Shown: piece after piece, positions 62,807 to 64,000 of the stretch
How positions within the stretch are numbered: the stretch's first letter is position 1
How the letters are laid out: each line of letters begins with the position of its first letter
From: Agrococcus sp. SGAir0287
Lineage (GTDB): Bacteria > Actinomycetota > Actinomycetes > Actinomycetales > Microbacteriaceae
DNA length: 64,000 nucleotides
Direction of reading: 5' to 3'
Assembly: GCF_005484985.1 (NCBI RefSeq)
Contig: NZ_CP027942.1
Location: 868,001-932,000, forward strand
Position numbers and translations under genes: made by a program
Notes under the pieces: generated by a model
The model's input: only the letters and a program-made list of their open reading frames with translations
What the model was told of the DNA's origin: nothing
The model's database searches: none

Positions 62807-63640
62807 TCAGGCCTTCGCGCGCTCGCCGCCGAACGCTGCGAGGGAGACGTCCTCCCATGCGCGCCACGTCGCGATGCGCTCCTCGTGGATGCCGACGATC
62901 GCGGGCACGACGTCGCCGAGGACGAGGCGTCGCGGCGGGCGCTCCGCGTCGACGAGCCGCAGCACGGCCGCGGCCGTCGCCGTCGGGTCGCCGAGCGAGA
63001 ACGTCGACGCGTCGGCGGCCCGCACCGCGTCGTACTCGGGCATGGGCGCGCTCCGACGGATCGCTCCGGAGAAGCCCGTGTCGTACGGTCCCGGCTCGAC
63101 GCACGTCACGTGGATGCCGAACCCGGCGACCTCCTGCGCGAGGGACTCGCTGAGCCCCTCCACGGCCCACTTCGACGCGTGGTACGCCCCGATGCCGGGA
63201 TAGGCGCGCACGCCGCCCTCGCTCGTGACCTGCACGACGTGGCCGGAGCGCTGGCGACGCAGGATGGGCAGCACGGCCTGCGTCACCCAGACGGTGCCGA
63301 GGACGTTCGTCTCCAGCTGCTCCCGCAGCTCGCGCTCGGTGAGCTCCTCGACCATGCCCCACTGGCCGTATCCGGCACCGTTCACGACGACGTCGAGTCG
63401 GCCGAGGTGCTCGTGCGCGGTGGCCACCGCCTCGAGGACCGCCTGCCGATCCGCGACGTCGAGGCGGAGCGGCAGCAGCGCGTCGCCGTGGACCGCCACG
63501 AGGTCGTCGAGCCGTTCGATGCGCCTGCCCGTCGCGACCACGCGGTCGCCGCGCTCGAGCGCTGCCCGGGCCCAGACGCGGCCGAGGCCGTTCGTCGCTC
63601 CCGTGATGAGCCAGGTCTTCGTGCCGTCGTGTGCTGTCAT
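62807..63640 (-). CDS. Short-chain dehydrogenase/reductase
   Basis: A 277 aa classical SDR: the cofactor motif TGATNGLG, VVNGAGYG, and the catalytic Ser-Tyr-Lys as S in QVTSEGG and Y/K in YHASKWA. Arg residues after the second strand (ATGRRIERL) favour NADP(H). It is divergent from a LysR regulator and is probably its target. Substrate unknown. Confidence 0.88.
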   Translation of the reverse strand: MTAHDGTKTWLITGATNGLGRVWARAALERGDRVVATGRRIERLDDLVAVHGDALLPLRLDVADRQAVLEAVATAHEHLGRLDVVVNGAGYGQWGMVEELTERELREQLETNVLGTVWVTQAVLPILRRQRSGHVVQVTSEGGVRAYPGIGAYHASKWAVEGLSESLAQEVAGFGIHVTCVEPGPYDTGFSGAIRRSAPMPEYDAVRAADASTFSLGDPTATAAAVLRLVDAERPPRRLVLGDVVPAIVGIHEERIATWRAWEDVSLAAFGGERAKA

Positions 63641-63683
63641 GCCTCGACGATCTCGAACGGCGAGCCATGCCACCAGCGACGAT

Positions 63684-63696
63684 CCAGCACTGCTGG
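63684..63696. promoter_or_regulatory. Palindromic site between SDR and LysR genes
   Basis: CCAGCA-C-TGCTGG is a perfect inverted repeat, flanked at a distance by a second pair, CACCAGC (63671-63677) and GCTGGTG (63713-63719). Nested dyads in a divergent gap fit LysR-type binding; this is an inference. Confidence 0.5.
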
Positions 63697-63721
63697 CAGT
63701 CCGTCCTGGAATGCTGGTGCG

Positions 63722-64000
63722 ATGACGCTCGACGTGCATCCCCAACTGCTCCGCGCGCTGCGCACCGTGCTCGAGGCCGGCTCGCTCACCGCAGCATCGG
63801 AGCGACTCGGCTTCACGCAGTCGGCGCTGTCGAAGCAGATCGCGGCGCTCGAGGCGGCCGCGGGCGCGCCGCTGCTCGTGCGTCGTCCGCGCGGGGTCGT
63901 CCCGACCGAGGCCGGCCGGCGCCTCGCGCGGCACGCCGCGGCAGTGCTCGATCGGCTCGAGGTCGCGGCCCGCGAGCTCGAGGTGCTCGACGCAACCGTC
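63722..64000 (+). CDS. LysR-family transcriptional regulator (3' end missing)
   Basis: The first 93 residues are present. The winged HTH reads LRALRTVLEAGSLTAASERLGFTQSALSKQIAALE, the standard LysR DNA-binding domain, followed by RRPRGVVPTEAGRRLARHA. The effector domain lies beyond the window edge. Divergent from the SDR gene. Confidence 0.88.
   Translation, partial: MTLDVHPQLLRALRTVLEAGSLTAASERLGFTQSALSKQIAALEAAAGAPLLVRRPRGVVPTEAGRRLARHAAAVLDRLEVAARELEVLDATV

Overview
The window is about 64 kb of very GC-rich, gene-dense DNA with a strong G/C bias at third codon positions. It looks like an actinobacterial chromosome, order Micrococcales and most likely family Microbacteriaceae; I cannot fix the genus. 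The clues are a WhiB regulator, a mycothiol S-conjugate amidase (Mca), DUF501, DUF4307, Rv3235-type and DUF6458 proteins, a PdtaS-type kinase, and many start codons lying 6-8 nt downstream of a TAnnnT -10 box, which is typical of leaderless actinobacterial transcripts. No phage, insertion sequence, transposase, CRISPR array or replication origin was seen.

Layout. 1-13.6 kb: DUF501 fragment, type II NADH dehydrogenase, a hydrolase-like protein without its catalytic residues, an MFS transporter, a PLP racemase/aldolase-like enzyme with an FAD sugar-lactone oxidase, a YcaQ-type protein, an AI-2E-family permease overlapping threonine deaminase, GreA, DUF4307 and Mca. 13.6-22.6 kb: small envelope and regulatory genes (Rv3235-like, BldC-like HTH, SAF protein plus CpaE-like ATPase, PdtaS-like kinase, WhiB), then a coupled run membrane protein - lipoprotein - ABC-F - GNAT, then a Bcp peroxiredoxin. 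22.7-24.4 kb: tRNA-Lys followed by decayed copies of itself, a lipoprotein and an orphan gene of foreign composition. 24.4-27.7 kb: an AlaT-type aminotransferase, a PfkB kinase and a TIM-barrel protein.

27.8-32.9 kb holds ilvD-ilvB-ilvN-ilvC. Together with ilvA (10.1 kb), leuB-ilvE (52-54 kb) and the aminotransferase this covers most of isoleucine/valine synthesis and part of leucine synthesis. 33.0-41.7 kb is a sugar or cyclitol catabolic locus: a ROK repressor divergent from an isomerase, ABC transporter, two dehydrogenases and a second isomerase, with a perfect inverted-repeat operator in the divergent gap. 41.8-49.4 kb: DUF2332, small membrane proteins, a cold-shock-like protein, GNAT, DoxX, YbjQ, serA, a hydrolase and a foreign HTH orphan. 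50 kb: a TetR/MFS efflux pair sharing a palindromic operator-promoter. 52-64 kb: leuB-ilvE-FAH-yeiH, glutaminase fused to a STAS-like domain, LtrA, gltX, a thioredoxin-reductase-like enzyme, tRNA-Gln, DUF1304, an APH-type kinase, and an SDR divergent from a LysR gene cut by the window edge.

The most unusual observations are: a family of three 46-nt perfect-length palindromes dispersed between genes, whose arms co-vary; an alpha/beta hydrolase that has lost both Ser and His of the triad; a degenerating tandem tRNA-Lys array; a CpaE-like ATPase whose P-loop Lys is Cys; and two orphan genes of foreign base composition.
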